Below are positions 10,569 through 22,953 of a DNA stretch of 64,000 nt, one piece after another. The notes under the pieces were generated by a model. The model was not told the DNA's origin and searched no databases. It saw only the letters and a list, made by a program, of their open reading frames with translations. Made by a program: the position numbers and the translations under genes. Origin of the DNA: Kalaharituber pfeilii (Eukaryota > Ascomycota > Pezizomycetes > Pezizales > Pezizaceae). Location: assembly GCA_015179045.1 (NCBI GenBank), contig WHUZ01000003.1, forward strand, positions 1,054,001-1,118,000, in the 5' to 3' direction. Every line of letters begins with the position of its first letter. Position 1 is the stretch's first letter.

Positions 10569-12790
10569 ATGGAAACCTCCCGAGGCCCCCCCAAGGTCAA
10601 AAACAAGTCCGCAAGGTATGCACCACCTCATGCTCTCCGCTGGACCATCAAACGAATCTAACAGTTCCATTGCAGTGCACTACAAGTCTCTGCTGAGCAA
10701 ATTCTTCGGGAAGCGTTTGAGAGGCAGGAGCCGGGGCTACAAGCGCCAACCCAGCGATTTGCAGACCTTGAAGAACTCCATGAATTTCAAGGGAGGAAAC
10801 GGAAGGAGTTTGAGGACTATGTGCGGAGGAATAGGATTAACATGAACAATTGGATGCGCTATGCGCAGTGGGAGTTGGATCAGAAGGAATATGCCCGGTT
10901 GGTACTCCAAGCGATAGCTCGAGATGGAACCTTCTGACATTGTGGGGATAGGGCACGGTCAATTTTTGAGCGAGCGCTGGACGTAGACCCTCGGTCAGTA
11001 GTCCTATGGATCAGATATATCGAAGCGGAGATGAAGACCCGCAACATCAATCATGCCCGAAACCTGCTTGACCGAGCCGTCACGATCCTTCCCCGTGTCG
11101 ACAAGTTCTGGTACAAGTATGTATACATGGAGGAGACGCTCGGGAACATTCCCGGCACTCGGCAGGTATTCGAGAGGTGGATGTCCTGGGAGCCGGATGA
11201 GGCGGCATGGTCAGCATATATCAAGCTTGAGAAGCGGTATGGCGAGTATGCACGTGCGAGGGCGATATTCCAGAGATTTACGGCAGTGCATCCGGAGCCG
11301 AAAAATTGGATAAAATGGGCGAGATTTGAGGAGGAGTATGGGACGGAAGATCTGGTTAGGGAGGTATATACAATGGCGATTGATGCGCTGGGTGAGGAAT
11401 TCATGGATGAGAAAGTCTTTATTGCATATGCACGGTTTGAGACGAAGTTAAAGGAATATGAACGTGCGAGGGTAATATACAAATATGCGCTGGACAGGCT
11501 ACCGCGGAGCAAATCGATGGTCCTTCACCAGGCGTACACAACATTTGAGAAGCAGTTTGGTGACAGAGAAGGTGTGGAGGATGTCATTCTCTCGAAACGT
11601 CGCGTGCAATACGAGGAGCAGATCAAGGAGAACTCAAAGAACTACGATGTATGGTTCGACTATGCTCGATTGGAGGAAACACTAGGTGACGTGGATCGAG
11701 TTCGGGACGTCTACGAGCGCGCGATTGCTCAGATCCCACCCACACAGGAGAAGCGCCATTGGCGGCGGTACATCTACCTTTGGATCAACTATGCTTTATA
11801 TGAGGAGCTAGAAACCAGGGACATTGAGCGGACAAGGCAGATTTACGACGAGTGTTTAAAGCTAATTCCGCACAAGAAGTTCACGTTTGCAAAAATATGG
11901 CTTTTGAAAGCACAATTCGAAATCCGACAATTCCAACTCCAAGCCGCGCGCAAAGCACTCGGGCAAGCTCTGGGGATATGTCCCAAGGACAAGCTCTTCA
12001 AGGGTTACATAGAACTCGAATGGGAAATGTATGAGTTTAACCGCTGCCGCACCCTCTACGAAAAATACATCGAATTCAACCCTGCAAACTGCCAATCGTG
12101 GATGCAGTTTGCGGAAAAGGAGGCAATGCTAGAGGACTTTGACCGGGCGCGGGCGCTATTCGAGTTGGCGATTACACAAGAACTGGATATGCCGGAGTTG
12201 CTGTGGAAGGCGTATATTGATTTTGAGGAGGCTAGGGGCGAGTATGATCGTACGAGAGCGCTCTATGAGAGGCTGCTGCAAAAGACAGAGCATGTGAAGG
12301 TCTGGATTAGTTATGCGCAGTTTGAACTTAATATTCCGGAGGAGGAGGAGGAGGAGGAGGAGGAGACGGACATGGAGGTTGAGAAGCCGGTCAGTGAGGA
12401 GGCCAAAGCTAGGGCAAGGAAGGTATTTGAAAGGGCGCACAAATGTATGAAGGATAAGGATCTGAAGGAAGATGTATGGTCCCTATTCTTGCTGTTTGTG
12501 TACCTTGTTTCGTCGCTAATATTCTCCCTATCTAGCGTGTCCTTCTTCTCAACACCTGGAAATCATTCGAAGCCACGCACGGCACAGAAGAGGATGTTAA
12601 AAAATTGGAAGCCCAAATGCCCAAGCGTGTCAAGAAACGAAGAAAGCTCGACGATGGCACCTTCGAGGAATACATGGACTACCTGTTTCCAGCCGACGAA
12701 CAACAAAACGCACAGCTCACAAAGTTACTCGAAGCTGCGCACAAATGGAAGCAATCTCAGATGGCTGGATCTGTGCCCAAAAGAGAATAA
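10569..12790 (+). CDS. CLF1: CLF1/Crooked-neck (Syf3) pre-mRNA splicing factor, 681 aa, four exons
   Basis: CLF1 is a HAT-repeat scaffold of the Prp19/NTC complex in the spliceosome. Exons 10569-10615, 10676-10897, 10952-12473 and 12536-12790 join in frame (introns 60, 54 and 62 nt). The product starts [15 protein letters not shown] and continues with [17 protein letters not shown], the conserved family start. HAT repeats (W-x-x-Y-A, F-E-R-W, A-R-x-I-F/Y motifs) run from about residue 50 to 600, for example [34 protein letters not shown] and [10 protein letters not shown]. An acidic run of glutamates lies near residues 550-560. The C-terminal exon carries [20 protein letters not shown]. Length matches the family (about 675 aa). 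Reading through the last intron would give a false C terminus, so the spliced model is preferred. Confidence 0.95.
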
Positions 12791-13139
12791 TGGAACCCAC
12801 TTATACGTCGGGTTATCTGTATTATACCTCACCTTCGTGGTAACGCTTTTATAATGATCTGGAGTTGATACCAATGTTTCGTTCTCTTCCCATTCTTATG
12901 TTGTGTCTTTTATACATCGTCTTATCTATGTTCTGCAAGCCGATGTATGTATACATTGAATATATGTATATGCGTTAAGCATGTTCGTGAGTTTCTGCAT
13001 CATTTCTTGCTCACGTATTACAAGGATGCAACAATTCTATTGTGCAACCTTCGCCATATAATTTCTCTGTCCTGAACGCCTCCAATTTCCTCACTCTTCA
13101 CGAAAAAACATCCCCCGCATGAGGACTATTACTTTTTCC

Positions 13140-13960
13140 ACATTGCGGGTCTAAGTGGACAAGCTTTCCAGTAGTGATGAGCAAACCCCGGGGATAAATC
13201 TGGGGCATGCAACCTGCTTGCTGGTTGGAAGCTCAATCTTCCCCTTTGGCTCCTTTGTTTTCCAGTCAATGTGCAGCACGTGGTGGCCGCTAAACATTGC
13301 AACCCACAGATCCCCATTTGAATCAATCGCCAGACCATCAGGTGAACCCGGACGTATTTCTCCTGTTGCTGCGGAAAATTGATGAAGGTCTCATGGGAGG
13401 AAATTGCTCCTGTCGAGGGTTCGAACTTGTACTGATATATGGTCCCTTGTTTTGTATCGGTGAAGTATACTGTAGAGTTATCGAGAGACCAGCCGATCCC
13501 GTTAGGGGCACTCACCGGAGATTCCATGAAGAATTTTCTTCGAGTCACACATGAACAATGTCCCCTCGGCCTCAGGAGGGTCGAGCCCAAAGCTAGACGA
13601 ATTGTGTAAGCGATAGCTAGCCTAATGTATTATGAGCATCATACCCACATCTACTCCTCTATCACTTACCCTCATACGCTAGCCTTGTTGTTCATCATAC
13701 ATATAGTTCAAGTACTCAATTTTCCGCCACGCCCCTCTTAGCCCCGAGAAGGAGCTTCATCTCATCTCCTCCAATCAGTGCAATATACCCCACAAATTCT
13801 GACGTCGATCTTTTTCAAAGTTTGCTGTGGGTCCGGTGCAGTGTGGTTGAAGCTGTAGATGGCTTTTGGCAGGGATGTCTGTGAACCAAGTCGTATACGG
13901 GAGACACTGTTAACCAGAAGTCCGGGTGACGTAGCAGCGGACTGTTGAGGGTCGCGTAGG
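13140..13960 (-). pseudogene. Broken SMP30/gluconolactonase-like (SGL) gene
   Basis: Family members are calcium-binding six-bladed propeller hydrolases acting on sugar lactones. Pieces of the fold lie in order on the minus strand but in different frames: WFTDIPAK and AIYSFNH (about 13845-13890), FVGYIALIGG-LLLGAKRGVA (13728-13798), DPPEAEGTLFMCDS (about 13550-13595), APNGIGWSLDNSTVYFTDT (about 13455-13515) and GSPDGLAIDSNGDLWVAMF (13292-13350), then ELPTS-VACPRF near 13200. The shifts occur at short homopolymers (AAAA near 13863, TTTT near 13378) and near 13525; a TAG lies between the second and third pieces. The 3' part, expected to hold the last blade, runs out of frame after CPRFIP. Short introns could explain one change of frame but not all. 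It lies tail-to-tail with CLF1, whose frame is intact. Confidence 0.7.
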
Positions 13961-14120
13961 TGGGTATAGAAGCCATATTTGCTCTTGTGGTCGCACTGGT
14001 GCACGATGAATGTGCCAGGCAGTTGAGCGGGGCCAAGGTGTATATAATACGTACAGAACTACACATGACTTTCCAGTGGCGTAAGTGTGCCCCCATTTTA
14101 AGAGCCGAGCAAGTGATCAT

Positions 14121-17100
14121 ACATAAGCAAAAGTGAAAGTTGAAATATAAAAGCTAGTTCCCAAGATCATCCATTTGCCTAATTCGTATTTGGGGTATTT
14201 GTTGCATATCGAAATTCCTGAAGTCACCTAGTGTCACAATTCTAGGTATGAGAAATGCGTTAAAAAGATGTGATAGCGGTTCACTAGGCCCCGAAGACGC
14301 CCAGGAACTCGGGGGAAAGTACAGAATCTGGGGGATGCGCAGAACTGTTTGCCGAGCAGGTGCACGTGATATCAGGTAGTACCTGTTTGGGTAGTTTGGC
14401 TAATCTGGATTGTGACATTCATCAGTGTTCAATTGATATCAGATGACCCATCAGTTTGTGATGTCATGTCCATATCAGTTGCCTAAGTAGGTTGGTATCT
14501 CACAACTGTGTATGCAATTATCCCCTCAGAAGTTCACACGAGCTTCGGTTTGCATGGCTGCAGTAACAATTTGTCCATGATTTATCCCATGCAGCCTTGA
14601 GCCCTGCAAAGCTGTGCCTATCACCATCACCATTAAAACACGATACCTGTCTCTTATGGAAGCTTATCTGAAGCTGAAGGCAGAGGGATGGTGGATACAT
14701 GGCTGTACTCACCTCCGTTGGACAATTCCCAACTTTTGCGGTCGGAAACTCACAGTTCAGTTTCGCGCGAAACAGCTCTAGCGAAACTTACGAAATCGTT
14801 TGGTTGCCGTAGTTTAGACTTGAAATCTCGGCTATATGATACATGGTCAACCAAACAGGATCTAATAGTAACGTACAGCCACCACGGGCAGCGCAGTCCG
14901 GTTGATGAGCAGTCGACCATTACAATTCAAACTCTCCTGACCTCGACTATTATTCAGTATAGCCCTCGCCCTCTATCTCACTGTTGGTATATGTATGACA
15001 AGTGCTATAATTCATGGTCTGGTTAAATGCGTGAAAGTGACTTCTGATTGCCTCTGAGAGAAGGAGGCACAGGAAAACACAACAAATTAGCCTGATTGAC
15101 ATCTGACTGAATCGGGCTGAGGACGACCCCAATTCCCGATAATCACGGTAGTCATCCGTCTTCAATCCTAGGCTACATTATATCTTGAAATCGGAAGCCG
15201 TTGAACCAATTATTTTGATAAGCCCCACGTTTAACTACAGCTTTATTCGCTCATTAGTTCTGGATTAACCTATATGCTCCTACTAGTTCACCCGCATGCC
15301 ACCCACTCGTACACAGGCGACAGGGTATTCAAACAATTCCGGGGAGCATCGATCTTAAAACATCCCAGACCGTCTGAAACGGCTTTTCATCACTATTCCG
15401 GATAATGATTAGGTGGCGGAATCAATCGGAAGGTGACAATGACAGAGCCCTTCTTGGTGTGGGGATAGAAAGATAGATGCAAACACGATAAGCACATATT
15501 ACATTCTGTTTCTTTGCAGGTGATGGAAACAACACATGAGCACCAATGTTTCAGTATGGAAATTGTGTGAAGCTGTGGACTAATAACAGTTACCAAGAAT
15601 ATCATGGGTGAATATTTGTGAAAGATATTTTTTTATAGGGACTCTCCCTATGCAAACAGTCGGAGTGCTTTCTAACTTGTAGGGATCTAACGTTAGTCGT
15701 TGATAGGGACCGAGGTACATGTTTCGTTATTCTTGAGCAGGCCGTACTAGCATCAAGTGGGGCCTTCGCCCACATGACAGGTGAAGGCTCCTGACAATCA
15801 TATTCATGATGACTTTATAGCTCCTTAGGCATTCAATTGCAGTTGGTAACAGTCTAGATATGCTGGTGCTACCACTGAACACCTGGAGCAAATCAGTGAT
15901 GAGATGAGGATGAGGTGTTCTAGATGGGGCACTGTGAGTGGACAATTTCTTTTTCGAAATTTGCTTTCGTATCTCATCCACCCAGCATTACTTTAAAATT
16001 TCGTGTCCCACATATTTAATAGTCTCATGCAACATATTTGACATCTTTGGAACTAAATGTTAGTGAGCAGCACCCGGTGATAGGCCAGCAACTTGACATC
16101 CCACGTTAGTTCTTGTTGCATACCCCACGTCTTGCGGCGAGACCACCCCACGTCTTCTTCCACGTCCGCTTTCACGCCGTTCTCGTATCCATGGCATTCT
16201 GGAACAGACAGAGAAATGACACTTTAGCCAACCTTTGCCTTGTTTCCAGATGTCCTAATTTCTCATTGCAGCAATGACTCGACATTCCATAGTCATTTTT
16301 ATTTTTACTTCTTTTTTCCGTCGATACACAGAATGCATCCTCGCACCACGGCTTTGTTTGCTTTCCTTGATTGCTACATATCATTTTCAGCACAAAATTC
16401 TATTTCAGCAACAACAAAGAGTGAATGCAAATCTCACCTTGAAGGTGGTAACTCATTGAGAGCAGTGATTGAATTTGTTCTTCCACAGCGATAATTGTAA
16501 CTGCGTGAGTACACTAAAAATTGAACACGCTCGATGAGTTGTTTTTTTGAGGTCTCAATGGTTGCTGCGAATAGAGTTGCTGTGGATGGAAACATGTCCA
16601 GCAATGATGCACAGGTCATTAATTTAGATCCTACACACTTTACAGCGATAGAGGAGCCGTTTTCGGTCAACTCTGCTGCCAAGCGAATCCTCTAGGAACC
16701 AATCGCTGAGCGTTCTTGCATATATCTGCATCAAGAATATGATTTGGATTTCAATTGAACAGAACACTATTAGGCTGCAGAAACATCCTCTTCTCTGCTG
16801 GCAGAGCTTGCTACCCTCAAGGCAAAGGCCGAACATCCATGTCACCTGCACTCAAGAATGATTCTGCACCTTGAACCGCACATCTTTAACTTTTGCGCTA
16901 CTTGGTCATGGATATTGGTCCTTGAGGAACAAAATCTCTTGAACAATCTTGCATAGTGAGAATATCGGGAATAAGAGAGGGGAGTGGATAGCGGCAATAT
17001 GAAGACGTCCTAAATGAAAGAAGTGGATATTATAAGCCCCTTCAAACATCACAGCCGGTTGAGCAAATAGGTAACTGATTGAAGATACTGTAATACGTGC

Positions 17101-18420
17101 ATAGCACTATTTAGGAAATGAGGACTGCGGCGATTCATCGCAGTTCCCCCTCCCCCCCTTTTTTTTTTCTTTTCAGAAACCATAGCATTTTTCACCATCT
17201 TCTTTCTGGTTTCGTTTTCTCATGAAAATACCGGGTATTCCACAGCAACAAGCTTAAGTACCAGGAAGTTCAGGAACCAAGTAAAACCATTTCCTTCAGA
17301 AGCGAATGAATACTTATTTGTTGCCACAGACTTGAGCGGTCCAGAGAATGGCAGGCGGTCAGGATGTCAGTACTATTATTATGGAGAGCTGGGGTCCGAT
17401 ATGTATACTTGGTCAGATACAAGTACTAGTACAATGATCTACCCTAACTGTGCTGGTTGGAGAGAACTCTTCTATATAAAGCAGCCACAGCCGCGTGGTT
17501 GTGATTAGCTGAAAAGGGTTAGTGTACTAGTACAAGTCGTCACGAGATTAAGGGTTCGCGGATGACTAGTGGGAACAAGACTGACGGTTGTTATTGGATT
17601 TTGGACTGTGTCTGTTCTCCACAAATCCTCGTGCTCGAATCCGCGATATTGCAGTTAGCATATTTCTGCAGTCCAGCATTGATTTCTGAGACTTTGAATT
17701 AAAATGTAGAGTACGGTAACTCGGGATTTTTCGTTACATAGTGATGCACCATCAGATGATACCAGACTTGGTTCCACGTACCGCTCAAATCGTGACAATT
17801 CCAGGTTTAGGGCTGGAAATATGAAGGCTCTACGGCTGGGGTCCCAAGTCCGGAGGCCAAATTACCTTTCTCTCCGCTTTAGTTCGTAAGTAGATTTGGT
17901 GCCTATCCGGATTGCTCTGATTTCATGGTGGATCATGCTGGAAGCTACTATGCCACCCAATGTGATCATGGTATCCTAGTTCGTCATCTTAGGCTAACAT
18001 GTAGTCTTAGGTTTGCGGAGGACCTTCCTGATAATTAGTTCGAGTGCATACGTCCACATCCATGAATAGAATTTACATGAACACATTTAAACTTAATAGG
18101 TACTAAAGCTAGAAACTACAAATCAGCTCCAACAGAACAGGCATATCCATACCTGTGGGATTTACGTTGCTGGAACCACAACATATAAGTTCATATTCTT
18201 TGTTTTTACAGCAGCATCCCAACTTCTACATCTTCGCCTTTGTCACCTGTGTGCCAGTAGCCGTGGCCTATGCTGTTGTGCGCGTTCCTATAATCTCCGA
18301 GTTGCCGTGGCTGTTTATATGTGCATGTATTATACTTTAGTTACACAAATACTTCAGAGATATACAGAGGCACTTGTGGGCTCTGTGAGCGCATATATTA
18401 TTGAGTGGATTTGGTGCTGC
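14121..18420. other. Gene-poor intergenic region
   Basis: Short frames occur on both strands but none is recognisable or extendable by splicing. The palindrome GTACTAGTAC appears twice (17423-17432 and 17523-17532). A pyrimidine-rich run is present near 17150-17175. I see no RNA gene or terminal inverted repeat. Confidence 0.5.
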
Positions 18421-18425
18421 TGAAA

Positions 18426-18494
18426 CTGTACCCACTACTGTACCACTACTGTACCACTACTGTACCACTACTGTACCACTACTGTACCCACTAC
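18426..18494. repeat. 11-bp tandem repeat (CACTACTGTAC)
   Basis: About six head-to-tail units of CACTACTGTAC, with an extra C at the first and last junctions. It lies about 1.6 kb upstream of the Stb3-type gene. Confidence 0.85.
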
Positions 18495-18499
18495 CTCAT

Positions 18500-20095
18500 C
18501 ACGTATATATGAGCAAGTTGCCAGCCCGAGCCAGCGAGGTATAGTACCCGACTAATATCTGTCTGTAGCTTCACAAGTGTATAGTAATAGTAAAGTACTC
18601 GAGTACATCGCGCATCAACCATAGCTAGCTATCTATACCGATGAGGTGTCATTTGGTGCCGCACTTGCACCGCTAGTGCTCTACTGGCGGAGAGTGCCAC
18701 TGAGGTCGGGCTGAACCTAGTTCGGGCTGAACCCTTACATCTACAGTACAGTATCTGTTCTTCGATGGCTAACGTGACGCCGGTGCCTGTGGGCGGGGGA
18801 CGGGGGGCGCTGTCTCCACAAAGATGTAAGTCCGCCAGAACCGCCAGAAACACCAAGAAGGGAGAGCAAAGAAACATGAAAGAGCCAGTGGCTCTGGTAC
18901 TGTACTGTGTGCTGCTGCTGCTGGAGTGTACTCGAGCACCTTGCTGGCTGCACCCCGTGCTTCTGTCGTGGGCGTCCCTTGTTCTGTCGACGCTATGATA
19001 GGGGTGCTCGAGTACACTGTTCTGCGTGGTCTCTCGCGTTCCATCTTGGAGCTCAGCTCGACGGCCGTCGAGGCTGCCCTCCCACTGCCCTTCCAATGAT
19101 CCAGTATATTCATACTTACTATACTTGCCAATACCCGCCGCTGGCCCATCCCCTTGAGCAAGAGCGCAGCAGCCAACCCCCCCCCCCCCCCCCCGTCCGC
19201 CCCCCCCCCCTCCCCCAGCGCACTATCCACACCAGTGGTAGAGTAGTACTGTACTTCCTCTGCGACTTGCACTACACACCCCGTGCACGCACACACACAA
19301 GCTCGCACACACCACACGCCCACATCTCTCACCCACATTCACGGTCGCTCTCACACCTCCTCCTTCTTTCTCCCCTTTCGCTCACTCCCCCCCCCCCCTC
19401 TTACACCTTCTTTTCTTTCCTCCTTCCCTTCTTTCCCTTTTCTTTCCTTCTTTCTCTCAAAGCGATTCAAGATTCTTATTGCATCTCCCCCCCCAGGCAC
19501 CTCTACACGGCAGGTCTAGCTGTCCAACTACGTCACGGTTGTTTGTACTTGATTTTCCCAAAGCTATTTGCACCTCTCCCGAACTTCCATTACACCCCTT
19601 CCTCCCACACCCCCTTTTTTCCAACCATCCATCACCCCCGAGAGTTGCAGCATCTCCTTGTTCGTCTAAAGGTACAGACTTTGAATTTCCTGTAACTTTC
19701 TCGTGCACTGTTTACTAGCTCTGTCTTCGCCTTGTGTCGACATTAAAGGCCCTTCCCGGTGCTTCCCCCCCCCCCCTCCCCCGTTCTCGCTAGTCGAAAG
19801 TGAGTTTATTTCCCCTTGTTGGCCTGAGTCATTAAGCTCTGCTCCCTGCGATGCTCGTAACCGCTTTGGTACCTTTCCCGCTACTGTGAACCTATTTCTT
19901 CGGCAAAGAAGGAGACAACAGGCACGGCTCCAGGAACGTTTAGAACCAAGTGGAATGTGTTAAGGACGTTACGTATTCATTCTAACACCTCTTTCATTTG
20001 CAACATTCCATGTTTTGGCTGCCTTGCGGAAGCTGATCTTTGTCAATCAGTTTAGTACCGTGAACCGCCTCGAGATAAAAACAATCCCTTTCAAC
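18500..20095 (+). promoter_or_regulatory. C-rich upstream region of the Stb3-type gene
   Basis: The region holds several sense-strand C runs (19177-19194, 19201-19210, and shorter ones near 19387, 19489 and 19768) and a CT-rich block at 19360-19460. It also has the palindrome GTACTCGAGTAC at 18595-18606 and an inverted pair GTGTACTCGAGCACC / GGTGCTCGAGTACAC at about 18925 and 19005. It is probably promoter and 5' leader. Long frames over it are Pro/Ser/His repeat translations. Confidence 0.45.
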
Positions 20096-21352
20096 ATGGC
20101 CGCTATCGCACCAAACTCGTTCAGCTTTGCCAGCACTGACTCGTTCTCTGCTGGGAGAACTGCCTCTGTCTCCATCCCCAACTCTCATCTTCGCCAGGGC
20201 TCTGGGAGAGCGCCTACTCCTCCAGCCAGTGTGTCTACTTCTACTACTACTTCGGGTATGACTCACCCACAGCTTCACCCGAATCACCAGAACCATGGTT
20301 TGCCAACTCCATCTTCGTCGATCTCCCCTACTCTCCCTCCAGTCTATAACCTCCCGAAAACTACTAGCGGCGATCGCCTTGGCACAGTGACCATAGAAGC
20401 TGGTGAAGCTAATCATCATAGCGGGGGCCATCCTTCCCAACGGTGCTATCCAACCTCCGCTTCGCTCCTGGCAGCTCAGACTGCCGGTTCTGCAATTACT
20501 CCTAGCTTGCTTGCGAAATATTACCTCCCTAACATTTTGCTTCAACATGGTCCTCTCGCCATTCGGCATCTGACGGCATATCTCATATCATCTATTCCTG
20601 GCTTCAGCAATATCCCACCAGCGAAGCAACGGAGATTGGTAGTCGGTGCATTAGAGGGCCGGGGGGGAAGTAGTGGCACTGGTGAGAGTTCTGGGGCTTT
20701 AGCAGCAGGCGGGATTAACGGCGATGTAATCTTTGAGAAGGTTGGCTGGGGGCGGTGGGATGCAAGAAAGAAGGGCGACCCACCACGAGAGATTGTTCCT
20801 CGTGGCCCTAACCAAGGGATTCCTGGGATATCGCTACTACCCCCAGGAGCTGAACCGGTTGCCATGTCGCCTGACGTACGAGGTTGGGCCGGGGAGTCTG
20901 GGGTGTTCCTTCAATCAGAAGACGAGAGAAGCAGGCGATCGGTGTCTCCGCTGTCATCGCCAGCTGAGGAAGCGGATAAAATGTCTTTAGATGAAGACGC
21001 CTCTGTGAGCTGTTCTGACACATCAGAGGATGAAGATGCAGACATGACTGACGAGGAGGATTGGGCGAAGATGGGAGCGGAAATGTTACGACGACAAGCT
21101 TCGCCTGTTACATCAGATGCATTTAGCAATACTGGCGGTCGAACAAGTGTTATCGGAAGCCCGAATGTCCATATTGTCTACGGCAGCTGGGGCGCTGGCG
21201 GCAGCTCATTCACCAATCAACGAGGACACGCAGAGTCTTTTCGATACTCGAGCACAACACAGGCAGATTTCGGATACTGGGATAACGGGGAGAAGCGAAA
21301 CAAAGAGGAACAAGAAGCTATAGAGGCGTTGGTCAAACTTAGTTCTGTCTAA
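20096..21352 (+). CDS. Stb3-type putative Sin3-binding protein, 418 aa, single exon
   Basis: Stb3 family proteins bind promoter elements of ribosome-biogenesis genes in yeast and interact with the Sin3 deacetylase; the fungal homologue is probably a nuclear regulator. The conserved domain lies at about residues 115-240: TPSLLAKYYLPNILLQHGPLAIRHL, then SSIPGFSNIPPAKQRRLVVGALEGRGG, then DVIFEKVGWGRWDARKK. The N-terminal 110 residues are Ser/Thr/Pro-rich. After the domain comes an acidic stretch (SCSDTSEDEDADMTDEEDW), and the C terminus EQEAIEALVKLSS may be a short helix. The frame is open 27 codons further upstream to 20015, but the ATG at 20096 sits in an AACATGG context and gives the usual MAAIAPNSF-type start. 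The yeast gene name is not assigned because only the domain is shared. Confidence 0.85.
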   Translation: MAAIAPNSFSFASTDSFSAGRTASVSIPNSHLRQGSGRAPTPPASVSTSTTTSGMTHPQLHPNHQNHGLPTPSSSISPTLPPVYNLPKTTSGDRLGTVTIEAGEANHHSGGHPSQRCYPTSASLLAAQTAGSAITPSLLAKYYLPNILLQHGPLAIRHLTAYLISSIPGFSNIPPAKQRRLVVGALEGRGGSSGTGESSGALAAGGINGDVIFEKVGWGRWDARKKGDPPREIVPRGPNQGIPGISLLPPGAEPVAMSPDVRGWAGESGVFLQSEDERSRRSVSPLSSPAEEADKMSLDEDASVSCSDTSEDEDADMTDEEDWAKMGAEMLRRQASPVTSDAFSNTGGRTSVIGSPNVHIVYGSWGAGGSSFTNQRGHAESFRYSSTTQADFGYWDNGEKRNKEEQEAIEALVKLSSV

Positions 21353-22541
21353 TTTTTTTTTCTTGTGCTTTTCTATACATTGGCCGGGCGGGTTTTGGTT
21401 CTTAGGATATCATTGTTCAGCCACTATAAATATATGGAGGGAAGGCGTTGCGTTTGAATGTTTTGTTTGGTTACACTATTTCTTCGTCTTTTCTTTTTTT
21501 CCGATCCTTTAAACATGGTGAAGGGCATATCATGGAGATTGTTTCCTGGGCGTTTCTTATTTCTACATGTCTACTTTATATCCTCTTTAGTACTTGCGGG
21601 GGTGCAAGCGTTGTTTTTCTTTTTTGAGAAACACAGATTATTATCCCATGTTTAGTTACGGACACAAGGCTGGAGACATTTTTTCCTCTACAGATTGAAA
21701 TATGTTAGCCTTTGTCACGCTCCGTTTTATTTGTCTTAAGGTTCTCTCTCCTCCTGATTTATTTCTGTTATGTATTAGTTCTAATGACCTTTTTTGTTAT
21801 GCGGTTTATGGGAAAGAGGGAATGGTGCATACTGGTGGATTTGGATGGTTCTAGCGACCATGAGCCTCAGCAGGCTCTGTGTTTTCTCAACAAAGCACAT
21901 TCTGCAGGATAACAGCGGTTAAGGGTACGTTGGATTCTTTTGGATTACTGAAACGTTGGGACGGAGTCATTAACTTGATTATCTGTCTCCAATTTGGGGT
22001 TTTGTGCTTTGCTCCTGCTTCTCTTTTTTCCTTATCGTTCCAACCTTTTTGGTATCATCCTCCTCTGCAATAATTCTCATGCTTTTGTCAAAGCTGGGCA
22101 AATCTCCGATGTGGAGTCATTAGCTTGATGTTCTACAGGTTGGATGGGCTTGGTGACACTGGCAGGGACTAAATCCTATAAAGAGCTAAATTGGTAGGCT
22201 GCAGGGCAATGCTTAATATTTCAGTTGTTTAGTTTCGTTCAAGAGAATGAAGAATGAAACGGGAACTCCTTTCTGCGGGCATTTGAGCTGCGAAACAAAT
22301 ATGGACCATGAGACTAAGATACCCTTGAATAATAATGATAGCAAATAATGTAATACTAGTGCAAGCAGTCCTACGGTATTAAACGCATCAGTATTATTGG
22401 GCCTACGTTTCATTTTCATGATACATCTCATTTTTATCTGATGTGTCTTCCAATGCCGTTATTGCATGCATACAAGCACTACTGCTTCTCTTTGCTCCTC
22501 CATGCACAAGCCAGTAGCCAGCCCATTATCACCACTCTCAT
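21353..22541. other. Convergent 3' flanks of Stb3-type and I78 genes
   Basis: AT-rich sequence with T runs directly after the Stb3-type stop codon, consistent with 3' untranslated sequence. The frames at 21458-22073 are T-rich chance frames. The I78 gene ends at 22542 on the opposite strand, so the two genes converge here. Confidence 0.5.
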
Positions 22542-22953
22542 TTACCCTAACGTGACATGTGTGCATTTATTGTTGCCGTCAAGGTGCACATTCAATCTAT
22601 GGTCACAGGAAACATTAGCCATGCCTAGGCTTCCACTGCTCCAGGGGCGTATACCTCTCAGTATTGTAGTCCATCGTAAATAGTCCTCCAGGCTTACAAA
22701 CTCTGCTCGGATGTGGAAGTAATTCCCGAGTAAAGGTCTAAGTATATCGTTTTTAGCGGCTGTTTAAGACGTTTCATCTTCACGAGGTAGGATATCAGAT
22801 GCAGCAGAAACATACCGCCTCCTCACTAGCCTCCGCTACGTCGCCCTCCACAAATCTCTTGCCTACGAGTATCTGCTCCCATTCTTTCAACTTTCTGTCA
22901 TCAGGCCCACCCGCCTCTCGGGTGATGTCTCGGAATTCACTGCTGGAAGACAT
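22542..22953 (-). CDS. I78-family proteinase inhibitor, 91 aa (168 aa if the upstream ATG is used), three exons
   Basis: I78 inhibitors are small proteins that block serine proteases such as subtilisins. Exons 22953-22816, 22737-22655 and 22596-22542 join in frame (introns 78 and 58 nt). Visible family features are DRKLKEWEQILVGKRF, then RELLPHPSRVCKPGGLFTMDYNTERLNVHLD, then NNKCTHVTLG at the C terminus. The ATG at 22953 has a CACCATG context and gives the usual inhibitor length. The frame stays open to an ATG at 23184; that extension begins MQAPCILRRSRALLHRLSTA, which is basic, lacks acidic residues and resembles a mitochondrial presequence. The choice between the two starts cannot be made from sequence alone. 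Confidence 0.85.

Noticed and set aside
18500..19720. Coding frames of 150-260 codons around the C-rich block
   Set aside because: Three overlapping frames on both strands depend on C and CT repeats; better explained as the Stb3-type upstream region.
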